A stretch of DNA of 64,000 nucleotides from Salinispora tropica CNB-440 (GCF_000016425.1 NC_009380.1:1086144-1150143), one strand, 5' to 3'. Shown: positions 11,369-20,768, counted from the first letter of the stretch. Notes: generated by a model from the sequence alone, not told the origin. Numbers and translations are program-made.

Positions 11369-12997
11369 ATGGACGCCGTCTTCTCTGTGCCCGAGCCCCG
11401 CAACGAGCCGGTACGCCCCTACGAGCCGGGGGGCACCGACCGGGACCGGCTGCAACGGCGGCTGGTCGAGCTGGCCAACGACCGGATCGACCTGTCGATG
11501 ACCATCGCGGGCGAGCAACGGATGGCCGGCGGTGTCTCGATCGACGTGGTGCAGCCCCACCGACACGCGCACGTGTTGGGCGTCACCGCCCACGCCACCC
11601 ACGATGACGCTCGGGCAGCGGTGCAGGCCGCCAAGGACGCGGCGCCCGGTTGGCGGGCGTTGCCGTTCGCGGAGCGGGCAGCGATCTTCCTGCGCGCCGC
11701 TGACCTGCTCGCTGGGCCCTGGCGAGACACGCTGAACGCCGCCACGATGCTCGGCCAGTCGAAGACCGCATTCCAGGCGGAGATCGATTCGGCCTGTGAG
11801 TTCATCGACTTCCTTCGGTTCAACGTCCACTTCGCTCGCCGGCTCCTCGCCGAGCAGCCACTCTCCTCGCCGGGCACCTGGAATCGGTTCGACCACCGTC
11901 CGCTCGAGGGCTTCGTCTACGCGATCACCCCGTTCAACTTCACCGCGATCGCCGGCAACCTACCCTCGGCGCCGGCCCTGCTCGGCAACACGGTGGTCTG
12001 GAAGCCGGCCCCCACCCAGCAGTTCGCCGCGCACTTCACGATGCGGCTCTTCGAGGCGGCGGGCCTGCCCCCCGGTGTGATCAACATGGTCACCGGCCGA
12101 GGCGAGGAGGTGTCCGACGTGGTGCTGGCCGACCCCGACCTGGCCGGCATCCACTTCACCGGCTCCACCAAGGTCTTTCAGCAGCTCTGGCGGACCGTCG
12201 GCGAGAAGATCGCCCACTACCGGAGCTACCCGCGGCTGGTCGGCGAGACCGGCGGCAAGGACTTCGTGGTCGCCCACCCCAGTGCTGACGTGGACGCGCT
12301 GCACACCGCATTGATCCGGGGCGCGTACGAGTTCCAGGGCCAGAAGTGCTCCGCGGCCTCCCGCGCGTACATTCCGCGGTCACTGTGGGCGGGTGGGCTG
12401 CGTGACCGGCTCGCCGCCACCGCGGAAGCGCTCACCTACGGTGACGTCACCGACTTCAGTAACTTCGGCGGCGCCGTCATCGACGCCAAGGCGTACGCGC
12501 GGCACACCGCTGCCCTGGAGTTGATCTCCAGGGATGACTGTTGCCGGGTTGTCGCCGGCGGCACCGCCGACGACACGGTTGGCTACTTCGTCCGGCCCAC
12601 GCTCTTCGAGTGCACCGACGCCGCGCACGAGACCTTCACCACCGAGTACTTCGGGCCGATCCTCGGCGTGCACGTCTTCGACGACGCGCGTTTCGACGAG
12701 GCGGTCGCCCAGGCCGAATCGATCGCGCCGTACGCGTTGACAGGCGCCATTTTCGCAACCGACCGGCAGGTGGTCGACCGGGTCGCTGAGCGGATGCGGT
12801 ACGCGGCCGGAAACTTCTACATCAACGACAAGCCAACCGGTGCGGTGGTTGGTCAGCAGCCATTCGGCGGTGCCCGCGCCAGTGGTACCAACGACAAGGC
12901 CGGCTCCTGGCAGAACCTGGTCCGGTGGATGTCCCCCCGCACGATCAAGGAGACCTTCGTCCCGCCGACCGACCACACCTATCCCCACATGCGCTAA
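11369..12997 (+). CDS. pruA: Delta-1-pyrroline-5-carboxylate dehydrogenase
   Basis: A 542-residue aldehyde dehydrogenase of the proline/glutamate-catabolic type: it oxidises glutamate-5-semialdehyde to glutamate with NAD+. Visible: the NAD-binding region FNFTAIAGNLPSAPALLGNTVVWKP, the catalytic Glu in RLVGETGGKDFV, the catalytic Cys in EFQGQKCSAASRAYIP and the C-terminal QQPFGGARASGTNDKAG. This set is diagnostic of the single-domain P5C dehydrogenase. ATG 11369 has AGGAG upstream. No proline dehydrogenase is next to it. A strong hairpin terminator follows immediately. Confidence 0.95.
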   Translation: MDAVFSVPEPRNEPVRPYEPGGTDRDRLQRRLVELANDRIDLSMTIAGEQRMAGGVSIDVVQPHRHAHVLGVTAHATHDDARAAVQAAKDAAPGWRALPFAERAAIFLRAADLLAGPWRDTLNAATMLGQSKTAFQAEIDSACEFIDFLRFNVHFARRLLAEQPLSSPGTWNRFDHRPLEGFVYAITPFNFTAIAGNLPSAPALLGNTVVWKPAPTQQFAAHFTMRLFEAAGLPPGVINMVTGRGEEVSDVVLADPDLAGIHFTGSTKVFQQLWRTVGEKIAHYRSYPRLVGETGGKDFVVAHPSADVDALHTALIRGAYEFQGQKCSAASRAYIPRSLWAGGLRDRLAATAEALTYGDVTDFSNFGGAVIDAKAYARHTAALELISRDDCCRVVAGGTADDTVGYFVRPTLFECTDAAHETFTTEYFGPILGVHVFDDARFDEAVAQAESIAPYALTGAIFATDRQVVDRVAERMRYAAGNFYINDKPTGAVVGQQPFGGARASGTNDKAGSWQNLVRWMSPRTIKETFVPPTDHTYPHMR

Positions 12998-13003
12998 CCA
13001 GTT

Positions 13004-13048
13004 GGACCCCTTCGCCACGTCCCGCCCGGCGTGGCGAAGGGGTCCTTT
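13004..13048 (+). terminator. Hairpin terminator after pruA
   Basis: A perfect 16-bp stem (GGACCCCTTCGCCACG, 13004-13019, pairing with 13030-13045) around a 10-nt loop, followed by TTT, a few bases after the pruA stop. Intrinsic terminators in high-GC actinobacteria often have short U-tracts like this. Confidence 0.85.
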
Positions 13049-13150
13049 CATCCACTCAATATCGGTGGACAGTGCACATAGGAAGCCCTGATGGGTGGCG
13101 AAAACGTGAAATCCTGGACGTCGCGACCGCAAAGTGGCAGCGTGAGAGGC

Positions 13151-13666
13151 ATGGCGGATTCCGGAGTCAACCCCACGGCGGCGGCCCTGCTCGGGCTGCT
13201 CCACGAGGGCCCGATGACAGGCGGTCAACTGATGGCCGCCGCCGAGCGCCGGTTGGCGCCGTACTGGTCAATGACCCGCAGCCAGGTTTACCGTGAGCTG
13301 CCCGTGCTGGCCGAAAAGGGGCTGGTGCGGCTCGGTAAACCGGGGCCGCGGATGAGTCAGCCCTATGCGATCACCGCTGCGGGTAAACGGACATTCTCTA
13401 GGTGGCTGACGGAGGAGCCGGGCCGGGACACAATTCGAAACCCGATCGCGTTGCGGTTCGCCTTCGGAAACCTGCACTCGGCCAGCCAGCTCAAGAACCT
13501 CCAGACAGCTGCGAACGAGTACCACACGGAGGCCCTGGCCCGGGTTCGGGAGCAGGTGAAGAATGCGAAGAAGGAAGGCGAGACGTACGACGCCAGTGCC
13601 CTGGAGTTCGCCGTTGCCTACCACAAGGCCGCCCTCTCCTGGCTCAAGTCCGCTCCGGTCGGCTGA
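13151..13666 (+). CDS. PadR-family transcriptional regulator
   Basis: A 171-residue regulator. Residues 8-85 form the PadR winged helix (AALLGLLHEGPMTGGQLMAA, then SMTRSQVYRELPVLAEKGLV and QPYAITAAGKRTFSRWL). Residues 95-165 form the helical dimerisation tail with a coiled-coil character (ARVREQVKNAKKEGE). PadR proteins usually repress a nearby gene in response to a ligand, but no obvious target lies alongside. The start ATG 13151 gives the compact PadR N-terminus; an in-frame start at 13091 adds 20 unrelated residues. Confidence 0.85.
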   Translation: MADSGVNPTAAALLGLLHEGPMTGGQLMAAAERRLAPYWSMTRSQVYRELPVLAEKGLVRLGKPGPRMSQPYAITAAGKRTFSRWLTEEPGRDTIRNPIALRFAFGNLHSASQLKNLQTAANEYHTEALARVREQVKNAKKEGETYDASALEFAVAYHKAALSWLKSAPVG

Positions 13667-13840
13667 CCCGGCAACAACCCTCTGCTCTGAGTGCGCGTAG
13701 CCCTCAGGGCTCGGAACCCGTGCCCTGGATCTGATGCCCCCCGGCGAAGCCGTCACCGGGCCCGCACGCTCGCACCTGCTTCGCAAGCTTGCTCCTGCTC
13801 TACAAGCCCGCTCCTGCTTCGCAAGCCCGCTCCTGCTTCG

Positions 13841-14024
13841 CAAGCTCGCTCCTCGCCCGCGCGGGATTTGTTTGGGCGTGGGCTGCGGGGCTCGCAAGCT
13901 CGCTCCTCGCCCGCGCTGGATTTGTTTGGGCGTGGGCTGCGGGGCTCGCAAGCTCGCTCCTCGCCCGCGCTGGATTTGTTTGGGCGTGGGCTGCGGGGCT
14001 CGCAAGCTCGCTCCTCGCCCGCGC
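13841..14024. repeat. 54-bp tandem repeat, three full copies and a partial fourth
   Basis: Units start at 13841, 13895, 13949 and 14003, each exactly 54 bp apart and nearly identical. The fourth breaks off 17 bp before the prfB start. Shorter decayed repeats built on GCAAGCYCGCTCCTGCTTC precede the array (13780-13840). Because 54 is divisible by three the array is open in the prfB frame, and would read [18 protein letters not shown] per unit if a start at 13789 were used. No ribosome binding site supports that, so I treat it as noncoding upstream DNA. Confidence 0.9.
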
Positions 14025-14040
14025 AGTACGCTTGTCTGTC

Positions 14041-15162
14041 GTGACCGATGCCGACTACGCCGAACAGCTCAAGGACCTCGACGCCACTCTTCGCAACATC
14101 GAGTCGGTGCTCGACATCGACCGGCTTCGGGCGGACAAGGCCCGTCTGGAGGAGGCCGCCTCCGCCCCCGACCTCTGGGACGACCAGGCCCGGGCACAAC
14201 AGGTCACCTCTCAGCTTTCCTACGTGAACGGGGAGATCAACAAGCTCGCCGAACTCCGCTCCCGCCTCGACGATGCCAAGGTGCTGCTGGAACTGGCCGA
14301 GGCGGAGTCCGACCCGGGTGCGCTGACCGAGGTCGAGGCGGAGGTCGCCGGACTGGCGAAGGCCATCGACGAGATGGAGGTCCGCACCCTGCTCTCCGGT
14401 GAGTACGACTCCCGGGAGGCGCTGGTGGCGATCCGCGCCGGCGCCGGCGGCGTGGACGCGGCGGACTTCGCCGAGATGCTGCTGCGGATGTACCTGCGCT
14501 GGGCCGAGCGGCACGGCTACCCGACCGAGGTCTACGAGACCTCGTACGCGGAGGAGGCCGGGCTCAAGTCGGCCACCTTCACGGTCAAGGTGCCGTACGC
14601 GTACGGCACGCTCAGCGTCGAGTCGGGCACCCACCGGCTCGTCCGGATCAGCCCGTTCGACAATCAGGGTCGACGGCAGACCAGTTTCGCTGGGGTTGAG
14701 GTGCTTCCGGTGGTGGAGCAGACCGACCACATCGACATTCCTGAGAACGAGATGCGATTTGACGTCTACCGGTCGTCCGGTCCCGGTGGGCAGAGTGTGA
14801 ACACGACCGACTCCGCGGTTCGGATTACCCACATCCCGACCGGCATCGTGGTCACCTGTCAGAACGAGAAGTCGCAGCTTCAGAACAAGGCGTCCGCGCT
14901 GCGTGTCCTCCAGGCCCGGCTGCTGGAGCGGAAGCGCCAGGAGGAACAGGCCAAGCTCCAAGGCCTGAAGACCGACGCCGCCGGCTCCTGGGGTGACCAG
15001 ATGCGCTCGTATGTCCTGCATCCGTACCAGATGGTGAAGGATCTTCGGACTGAGCAGGAGACTGGGACCCCCGCCGCGGTCTTCGACGGAGAGTTGGACG
15101 CCTTCATCGAGGCCGGTATCCGGTGGCGAAAGCAGCAGCAGCTTGCTGATGACAATGCGTGA
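14041..15162 (+). CDS. prfB: Peptide chain release factor 2
   Basis: A 373-residue RF2, which releases peptides at UGA and UAA codons. The GGQ loop is present ([20 protein letters not shown], about 244-263), as is the tripeptide anticodon SPF in [12 protein letters not shown] (about 202-213). The coiled N-terminal domain starts [17 protein letters not shown]. The frame is uninterrupted from GTG 14041, so the programmed +1 frameshift found in many bacterial prfB genes is absent here. The gene is directly preceded by the 54-bp tandem repeats, which must contain or flank its promoter. ftsE, ftsX and smpB follow in conserved order. Confidence 0.96.
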   Translation: MTDADYAEQLKDLDATLRNIESVLDIDRLRADKARLEEAASAPDLWDDQARAQQVTSQLSYVNGEINKLAELRSRLDDAKVLLELAEAESDPGALTEVEAEVAGLAKAIDEMEVRTLLSGEYDSREALVAIRAGAGGVDAADFAEMLLRMYLRWAERHGYPTEVYETSYAEEAGLKSATFTVKVPYAYGTLSVESGTHRLVRISPFDNQGRRQTSFAGVEVLPVVEQTDHIDIPENEMRFDVYRSSGPGGQSVNTTDSAVRITHIPTGIVVTCQNEKSQLQNKASALRVLQARLLERKRQEEQAKLQGLKTDAAGSWGDQMRSYVLHPYQMVKDLRTEQETGTPAAVFDGELDAFIEAGIRWRKQQQLADDNA

Positions 15163-15280
15163 CGGATCGTGGGCGCAGCGCGCCATCGAAGATTGCGAGT
15201 GCTGGCAGATCGATGATGTGTCCCGAAACTGAGGGGCGCGGGATTTGGCACATCGGTTACACCGCGTAGACTCACGACCC

Positions 15281-15961
15281 GTGATTCAGCTTGAGCAAGT
15301 GACGAAGACGTACCCGAAGGCGTCCCGGCCTTCGCTCGACAACGTGTCCGTCGCGATCGAGAAGGGCGAGTTCGTCTTCTTCATCGGCCCGTCTGGCTCC
15401 GGCAAGTCCACCATCATCAAGATGTTGTTACACGAGGTCGCGCCCAGTAAGGGCCGGATCGTCGTGAATGGCAAGGATGTTACGTCGATGCGTTCCTGGA
15501 AGCGGCCCGCCTTCCGGCGCTCGATCGGCTGCGTGTTCCAGGACTTCCGGCTGCTGCCGAACCGCACCGCCTACGAGAACGTGGCGTTCGCGCTCGAGGT
15601 GATCGGCAAGACCAAGGCGGTTGCCCGCCGGGTGGTGCCGGAGGTGTTGGAGCTGGTCGGGCTGGGTGGCAAGGAGCACCGCTACCCGCAGGAGCTCTCC
15701 GGTGGTGAGCAGCAGCGGGTGGCGGTCGCACGGGCGTTCGTGAACCGACCGCTGATCCTGCTGGCGGACGAGCCGACCGGAAACCTTGATCCGGACACCT
15801 CCATCGAGATCATGCGTCTGCTGGACCGCATCAACCGCACCGGTACGACGGTCGTGATGGTTACCCACGACTCGAACATCGTGAATCAGATGCGCCGCCG
15901 GGTCATCGAGATCGAGAGCGGCCGGATCGTCCGCGACCAGGCTCGCGGCGTCTACGGGTGA
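15281..15961 (+). CDS. ftsE: Cell division ATP-binding protein FtsE
   Basis: A 226-residue ABC ATPase. Walker [10 protein letters not shown] (about 36-44), signature [15 protein letters not shown] (about 140-154), Walker [14 protein letters not shown], and the switch histidine in VMVTHDSN are all intact. FtsE pairs with FtsX at the division site and, in actinobacteria, activates peptidoglycan hydrolases such as RipC. The start GTG 15281 gives [19 protein letters not shown], the usual FtsE N-terminus. ftsX follows 58 bp downstream. Confidence 0.96.
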   Translation: MIQLEQVTKTYPKASRPSLDNVSVAIEKGEFVFFIGPSGSGKSTIIKMLLHEVAPSKGRIVVNGKDVTSMRSWKRPAFRRSIGCVFQDFRLLPNRTAYENVAFALEVIGKTKAVARRVVPEVLELVGLGGKEHRYPQELSGGEQQRVAVARAFVNRPLILLADEPTGNLDPDTSIEIMRLLDRINRTGTTVVMVTHDSNIVNQMRRRVIEIESGRIVRDQARGVYG

Positions 15962-16019
15962 GCCGGCGCCCCCACCCGACTGACGACCACCACCTGCCGG
16001 AGACGCGGAGGAATCTTCG

Positions 16020-16895
16020 ATGCGCTTGAAATACGTCCTGTCCGAGGTCATGGTCGGACTGTGGCGCAACGTGACCATGTCCATCGCAATGATCATTACG
16101 ATGGCGGTCTCGCTGACCATGCTCGGCGCGAGCGGTCTGATCTACGTCAAGGTCGCCGAGATGAAGGAGCTGTACTTCGAGAACATCGAGGTCTCGATCT
16201 TCCTCGAGGCCGAGGCCACCGAGGAACAGAAGACGGAGATCCAGGCCAAGCTGGATGCCGACCCGCTGATCGAGAGCGTCACGTACGTCAACAAAGAAGA
16301 GGCGTACGAACTTTTCGAGGACATGTTCCGGGACTCCCCGGACCTGCTCAGTGCGATCAATCCAGACGTGTTGCCGGAGTCGTACCGGTTGAAGCTGGTG
16401 AACCCGCAGGAGTACCAGGCGATCGGGGAACAGTACGCCGATATTGAGGGCGTCGACCAGGTGATCGACAAGTCCAGCGTGCTCGACAAGATCTTCAACC
16501 TCTTCTCCGCTGGCCAGAAGATCGCCCTCGTCGCGGCGGTCGCGATGGCCGTCGCCGCGCTGCTCCTGGTCGCCAACACCATCCAGGTCGCCGCCTACAG
16601 CAAGCGGCGTGAGGTCGCGGTCATGAAGCTCGTCGGCGCGTCGAACTGGTTCATCCAGGCGCCCTTCGTCCTGGAAGCCGTGGTCGCCGGCCTGATCGGA
16701 TCCGTGCTCGGCCTCGGCGCCCTCGCCGGCCTGAAGGTCTTCCTCTTCGACGGCGCGCTGAGCGCCCTCCAAGGGCTCTTCGCGCCGGTCAGCTGGGGCG
16801 AGGTGCTGCTGGCCTTCCCCCTGATGGCCGCCGTCGGAGGCCTGATCAGCGCGATCACCGCCTGGGTCACCCTCCGCTTCTACCTGCGGGTCTAG
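16020..16895 (+). CDS. ftsX: Cell division protein FtsX
   Basis: A 291-residue permease-like protein. One N-terminal membrane helix (about 20-42, MSIAMIITMAVSLTMLGASG) is followed by an extracellular domain (about 45-165) with the typical VTYVNKEEAYELFEDMF. Three C-terminal helices follow (about 168-200, 218-243, 263-285), with YSKRREVAVMKLVGAS between the second and third. It forms the membrane partner of FtsE and transmits ATP hydrolysis to periplasmic cell-wall hydrolases. Length and topology are normal. Confidence 0.95.
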   Translation: MRLKYVLSEVMVGLWRNVTMSIAMIITMAVSLTMLGASGLIYVKVAEMKELYFENIEVSIFLEAEATEEQKTEIQAKLDADPLIESVTYVNKEEAYELFEDMFRDSPDLLSAINPDVLPESYRLKLVNPQEYQAIGEQYADIEGVDQVIDKSSVLDKIFNLFSAGQKIALVAAVAMAVAALLLVANTIQVAAYSKRREVAVMKLVGASNWFIQAPFVLEAVVAGLIGSVLGLGALAGLKVFLFDGALSALQGLFAPVSWGEVLLAFPLMAAVGGLISAITAWVTLRFYLRV

Positions 16896-16935
16896 TGCCC
16901 ACTGGGCAGCCATGGCCGCCCGTGCACCTCGTCGG

Positions 16936-16982
16936 GCAAGGGCTCTCCCGTACCGGAATAATCGGCTCGGGAGAGCCCTTGC
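16936..16982 (+). terminator. Long hairpin terminator between ftsX and smpB
   Basis: A perfect 15-bp stem (GCAAGGGCTCTCCCG, 16936-16950, with 16968-16982) and a 17-nt loop. It separates ftsX from smpB, so smpB is probably transcribed on its own. Confidence 0.8.
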
Positions 16983-17048
16983 GCTCCGATAGGATGATCG
17001 CCGCTGTCGGTCGGAGAGGGCGACGCAACCAGGAAGGAGGTGGCGCCG

Positions 17049-17528
17049 ATGCCACGGGAGAAGGGGCGGAAGGTGGTCGCCTCCAACCGGAAGGCCCGCC
17101 ACGACTACTCGATCCTCGACACCTACGAGGCGGGTATGGCGTTGACCGGAACCGAGGTCAAGTCGCTGCGGGCGGGGCGCGCGTCGCTGGTTGACGCTTT
17201 CGCCCAGGAACGCAACGGCGAGTTGTATCTGCACGGGATGCACATCCCGGAGTACGTGCAGGGCACCTGGACCAACCACGAGCCCCGGCGCACCCGCAAA
17301 CTACTGCTCAACCGGATCGAGATCGACCGGCTGATCGGCAAGACCCGGGAGAGCGGGCTCACGATCGTCCCGTTGCAGGTCTACTTCTCCGACGGCTGGG
17401 CCAAGGTCGAGATCGGTGTGGCCAAGGGTAAGAAGTCGTACGACAAGCGGCAGGACCTCGCCAAGCGGGACGCGCAACGCGAGATCGCCCGGGCTGCCGG
17501 TCGGCGGGGCAAGGGGATGGCGGACTGA
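17049..17528 (+). CDS. smpB: SsrA-binding protein SmpB
   Basis: A 159-residue SmpB, the protein partner of tmRNA in rescuing stalled ribosomes. Conserved segments: [31 protein letters not shown] (about 14-44), [10 protein letters not shown], and the basic tail [23 protein letters not shown], which becomes helical in the decoding centre. ATG 17049 follows a strong GGAGGT site; a GTG at 17040 is possible. Its partner ssrA begins about 80 bp downstream. Confidence 0.97.
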   Translation: MPREKGRKVVASNRKARHDYSILDTYEAGMALTGTEVKSLRAGRASLVDAFAQERNGELYLHGMHIPEYVQGTWTNHEPRRTRKLLLNRIEIDRLIGKTRESGLTIVPLQVYFSDGWAKVEIGVAKGKKSYDKRQDLAKRDAQREIARAAGRRGKGMAD

Positions 17529-17610
17529 GCTGGCGCCGGGCCGGGGCGGGATGAAACCCGTTGCGTCAGGCGTTAGGCTTGTCGGTGCCGCCACACGGGC
17601 GGTCCGTCGA

Positions 17611-17986
17611 GGGGGTGACTGGTTTCGACTTCGTACGTTGCGGCAGGGGAAGCGAGCCGAGGAAGCCGACGTCGTCTCGGAAATCGTTCGTCGGAAAACA
17701 ATAAGCGCCAAGCAGAATCGCGCTGACTTCGCTCTCGCCGCCTGAGGCGAGTAGCAAGTCTGTCGGCCTGGGAGTGCCTTCGACCCAGTTAGCCGGCATC
17801 AGCTAGGAGGCTGGCCAACCGGACCCGGTCGCGGGGTCCGTGCGGCGAGATCAATCAGCGACTGGGCCCGTCACACCGACTCGCTCGCGTGATCGGAGGG
17901 GCCGAGTAGAGGCACAGCGAGCTGCGCTCGGAGAAGCCCTGGCAAGGCGGCGAAGGACCCGGGTTCGATTCCCGGCACCTCCACCA
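17611..17986 (+). ncRNA. ssrA: tmRNA (transfer-messenger RNA)
   Basis: A 376-nt tmRNA. The 5' end GGGGGTGACTGGTTTCGAC pairs with the 3' CACCTCC, giving a 7-bp acceptor stem with one G-U pair. The CCA is encoded (17984-17986) and the T-arm GGGTTCGATTCCC is present. The tag frame at 17707-17745 encodes AKQNRADFALAA followed by TGA, so released peptides gain an initial Ala plus this tag. The ALAA ending is the usual protease-recognition signal. It follows smpB directly. Confidence 0.96.
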
Positions 17987-17994
17987 CCTGACCT

Positions 17995-18026
17995 GTGCGC
18001 CCCGGTCCACCTGGACCGGGGCGCAC
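17995..18026 (+). terminator. tmRNA terminator hairpin
   Basis: A perfect 14-bp stem (GTGCGCCCCGGTCC with its complement) and a 4-nt loop, starting 9 nt after the tmRNA 3' end. The U-tract is absent, which is common in this GC range. Confidence 0.85.
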
Positions 18027-18093
18027 CGGCGTTTCTGGCCGCGAATCTCCGGTGCCGCCGGAACCGGTGTGCGGTGGCGGCCGTCCGAGGAGT

Positions 18094-19035
18094 ATGCGTC
18101 GAGTACTCGCCACCCTGAGCCTGCCCCTGCTGCTGGCCACCGGTTGCGCGCCGGCCGGCTCGGAGCCGACGGGCGCCCCCTCGCCGACCGGCCGGCAGGC
18201 GGTCTTCGAAGAGCGGGCCGCTCAGGTCGCCGCCGCCTGGCAGCCCGGCCCGTCCTGGAGCGACGGGTACATCCCACTCCAGGAACCGACCCTGCTCGTT
18301 GGCGACCCCGGATTCACCCCGGACACCCAGACCGCCTTCCAGGCCGGCTGGTACCGGGACCAGATTTCGCTGCCGGCGGACCAGCCTGAAGACGGAACCA
18401 TCCAGTTCCCCTCCGGCACACTCACCGTGCCGCTGGTCAGCGCCGCAGAGGCGTACCGGGAACTCGATCGGGGTGATCCGCCGGCCTGCGGCGGGCGGCC
18501 GACGAATCCGGCCACCCCGCCGGCCCAGCCGGATGGGCCGGACGCGGGAGTGAGCACCTCGCCGCAGACCGCCTGCATCCCGCTCACCGTCACCGCCGTC
18601 GAGCTGGACAGCGTGCCGGTGCGGACCAGCCGAGGCGAGGCGATGGTCCCGGCCTGGCTGTTCACCACTGACGAACTGACCGCCCCGGTGGCCCGGCTCG
18701 CCGTCGCCCCGACCGCCGTCGGAGTGCCGCCGGAGCCGGCCGCACCCACCGCGCCACTGCCCGCGGAACTGGTCGGGGCGCTGGACCTCCGCGCCGTGGA
18801 CGGCGCGACGCTGACCGTCCGAGTCGGCATCGGCGCCTGCGACACCGGCCCCACCCCGCTGGTGTACGAACAGGATGACCTCGTGGTGGTCGGCGGCGCG
18901 GTAACCCGCAGCACCGGTGTCTGCACCGAGCAGCTCCTGCTCGAATCGGTGACGGTGCAGCTCACCGCCCCGCTGGGGGACCGGACCGTCCTCGACGTGC
19001 TCGGCGGCACGCCGCTGCGGCTCACCACCGACTGA
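18094..19035 (+). CDS. Putative secreted lipoprotein of unknown function
   Basis: A 313-residue exported protein. It begins MRRVLATLSLPLLLATGC: a signal peptide and lipobox with the acylated Cys at about residue 18, so it should be anchored on the outer face of the membrane. The mature part is Pro/Ala/Thr-rich and mostly beta in character, with two further pairs of Cys that may form disulphides. No enzyme motif is visible. ATG 18094 gives a clean signal peptide; an upstream start at 17995 falls in the tmRNA terminator and is rejected. Confidence 0.8.
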   Translation: MRRVLATLSLPLLLATGCAPAGSEPTGAPSPTGRQAVFEERAAQVAAAWQPGPSWSDGYIPLQEPTLLVGDPGFTPDTQTAFQAGWYRDQISLPADQPEDGTIQFPSGTLTVPLVSAAEAYRELDRGDPPACGGRPTNPATPPAQPDGPDAGVSTSPQTACIPLTVTAVELDSVPVRTSRGEAMVPAWLFTTDELTAPVARLAVAPTAVGVPPEPAAPTAPLPAELVGALDLRAVDGATLTVRVGIGACDTGPTPLVYEQDDLVVVGGAVTRSTGVCTEQLLLESVTVQLTAPLGDRTVLDVLGGTPLRLTTD

Positions 19036-19059
19036 CCGGCGATGGCCCGGCTGCTGGGC

Positions 19060-19863
19060 TCAGGGCAGCGCGAAGGGAAGCCTGATGTCGTCCAGGGTCG
19101 CTCCGCAGGCGCAGTCCCGATCGGCCGGCAGCTGGGCCACCGCGGTGAAGAGCAGCTCCCGCAAGCGGGCGGTGTTCTCGCCGAAGACCCGGAACACCTC
19201 CTCCTGGGTCACCGATCCGCCGCCCGGCACCCCCACGTCATGGTCGGTGACGAGCGCAATCGACGAATAACAGAGGGCCAGCTCCCGGGCGAGCACCGCC
19301 TCCGGATGGCCGGTCATGTTGACCACCGTCCCGCCGATCGCCGTGAACCAGCGCGACTCGGCACGGGTGGAGAAGCGGGGACCCTCGACGACCACCACCG
19401 TCCCGCCGTCCACCGTCGGCACGCCCCGCTGGGCGCCGGCGGCGAGCAGCGTACGCCGCCCGACCGGGCAGTACGGGTCGGCGAAGGAGACGTGCACCGC
19501 ACCCCGGTCGTAGTAGGTCTGCGCCCGACCGCTGGTGCGATCGATCAGCTGGTCGGGCACGACGAACGTGCCGGGACCCAGCTCCGGGCGCAGGCCGCCG
19601 ACCGCGCAGGGGGCGAGCACCTGGCGAACGCCGAGCGAGCGCAGCGCCCACAGGTTGGCCCGGTAGGGGATCTGGTGCGGCGGATGCCGGTGGTCCCGGC
19701 CATGCCGGGGCAGGAACGCCAATCGGCGCCCCGCGACCTCCGCGATAGTGACCGCGTCGGACGGTGGACCGTATGGGGTGTCGATCACGTGCTCGGTGGC
19801 GCCGTCGAGCAGGGCGTACAGCCCCGACCCGCCGATCACCGCCAACTCTGCCGTGGGACTCAC
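19060..19863 (-). CDS. mtnP: S-methyl-5'-thioadenosine phosphorylase family protein
   Basis: A 267-residue nucleoside phosphorylase. It starts with the phosphate-binding AVIGGSGLY (about 8-16). It contains FLPRHGRDHRHPPHQIPYRAN, VVVVEGPRFSTRAESRWF and MTGHPEAVLARELALCYSSI, all typical of the MTAP/PNP2 family. The reaction is phosphorolysis of methylthioadenosine (or a related 6-oxo purine nucleoside) to the base and 5-methylthioribose-1-phosphate. Substrate choice between MTA and others cannot be fixed by eye. It is convergent with the lipoprotein gene. Confidence 0.88.
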   Translation of the reverse strand: MSPTAELAVIGGSGLYALLDGATEHVIDTPYGPPSDAVTIAEVAGRRLAFLPRHGRDHRHPPHQIPYRANLWALRSLGVRQVLAPCAVGGLRPELGPGTFVVPDQLIDRTSGRAQTYYDRGAVHVSFADPYCPVGRRTLLAAGAQRGVPTVDGGTVVVVEGPRFSTRAESRWFTAIGGTVVNMTGHPEAVLARELALCYSSIALVTDHDVGVPGGGSVTQEEVFRVFGENTARLRELLFTAVAQLPADRDCACGATLDDIRLPFALP

Positions 19864-19995
19864 CGAACCTCCCTCGTCTCTGTCGCGTCAGACCTTAACC
19901 AGCGACCCGACAGCAGGCTATGGTGCCAGGCATGGCGTTGACGGGGCGGCTGACACCGGTGTCCCCGGTTGTCCGGGCACGGCCGGACTGACGGG

Positions 19996-20595
19996 ATGTC
20001 CGACATGCAGGAAGAGGGGCGGGCGATCGACGGGCAGGCGACGGAGTCGATGGCCGGGCGGTTGCTGGTCGCGGCACCGACGTTGAAGGATCCGAACTTC
20101 GACCGGACCGTGGTGCTGCTGGTCGCCCATGAGCCGGGCGGGGCGTTGGGCGTTGTCCTCAACCGGGCAACCGAGATTCCGGTGGCGGAGGTGCTCGGCG
20201 ACTGGGGCGAGTTGGCCCGCGACCCGGGCGTGGTCTTCGAGGGGGGACCGGTGCAGCCGGATTCGGCGATCTGCCTCGCTCGCATGCGCCACCCGCTGCG
20301 CCCGATGAAAAGCTTCCAGCAGATCTCCGGTGCGGTCGGCACGCTCGACCTGTCGGTGGACCCGGCGCAGCTGCGGGAGAGCATCGCGGGCATCCGGGTC
20401 TTCGCCGGCTACTCCGGGTGGGACTCGGGCCAGCTGGAGCAAGAGATCGCGGGGGGCTCCTGGTTTGTCCTGGACGCGTTGCCGGGGGACGCGTTCGTCG
20501 ATCGTCCGGACGACCTGTGGCCGATGGTGCTGCGTCGGCAGGGCGGCCTGATGGCGGCGGTAGCGCACTTCCCGGCGGACGTGGCGCTCAACTGA
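19996..20595 (+). CDS. YqgE/AlgH-family protein
   Basis: A protein of about 199 residues of the YqgE/AlgH family (UPF0301). Conserved segments are AGRLLVAAPTLKDPNFDRTV (about 17-36), GALGVVLNRATE, FEGGPVQPDSAICLAR and RVFAGYSGWDSGQLEQEI. The biochemical role of the family is not established. Several in-frame starts exist (19969, 19996, 20005); I prefer ATG 19996 because the conserved fold begins about 15 residues later. tRNA-Ala follows 90 bp downstream. Confidence 0.9.
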   Translation: MSDMQEEGRAIDGQATESMAGRLLVAAPTLKDPNFDRTVVLLVAHEPGGALGVVLNRATEIPVAEVLGDWGELARDPGVVFEGGPVQPDSAICLARMRHPLRPMKSFQQISGAVGTLDLSVDPAQLRESIAGIRVFAGYSGWDSGQLEQEIAGGSWFVLDALPGDAFVDRPDDLWPMVLRRQGGLMAAVAHFPADVALN

Positions 20596-20685
20596 GCCGG
20601 CGCAGCGGCAGGCACCCCGCGCGATGACCACGCCGGTCGGCGTGTGTATAGTTCTCCCGTGCCCGGGCGACCGGGCAGTGCACAG

Positions 20686-20758
20686 GGGGCCGTGGCGCAG
20701 CTGGTAGCGCACCACACTGGCAGTGTGGGGGTCAGGGGTTCGAGTCCCCTCGGCTCCA
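20686..20758 (+). tRNA. tRNA-Ala (anticodon GGC)
   Basis: A 73-nt tRNA. The acceptor stem GGGGCCG pairs with CGGCTCC, the D-arm is GCGCAGCTGGTAGCGC, the anticodon stem CCACA/TGTGG frames the loop CTGGCAG with anticodon GGC, and the T-arm is GGGGTTCGAGTCCCC. The discriminator is A; CCA is not encoded. The chromosome changes from conserved to accessory directly after it, which marks this gene as a likely insertion point. Confidence 0.97.
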
Positions 20759-20768
20759 CCCAAGTGCA

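Noticed and set aside
13789..14040. N-terminal extension of RF2 with three 18-residue repeats
   Set aside because: No ribosome binding site, no counterpart in the RF2 family, and GTG 14041 gives the normal N-terminus.
14041..15162. Programmed frameshift in prfB
   Set aside because: The reading frame is continuous from start to stop, with no in-frame UGA near codon 25.
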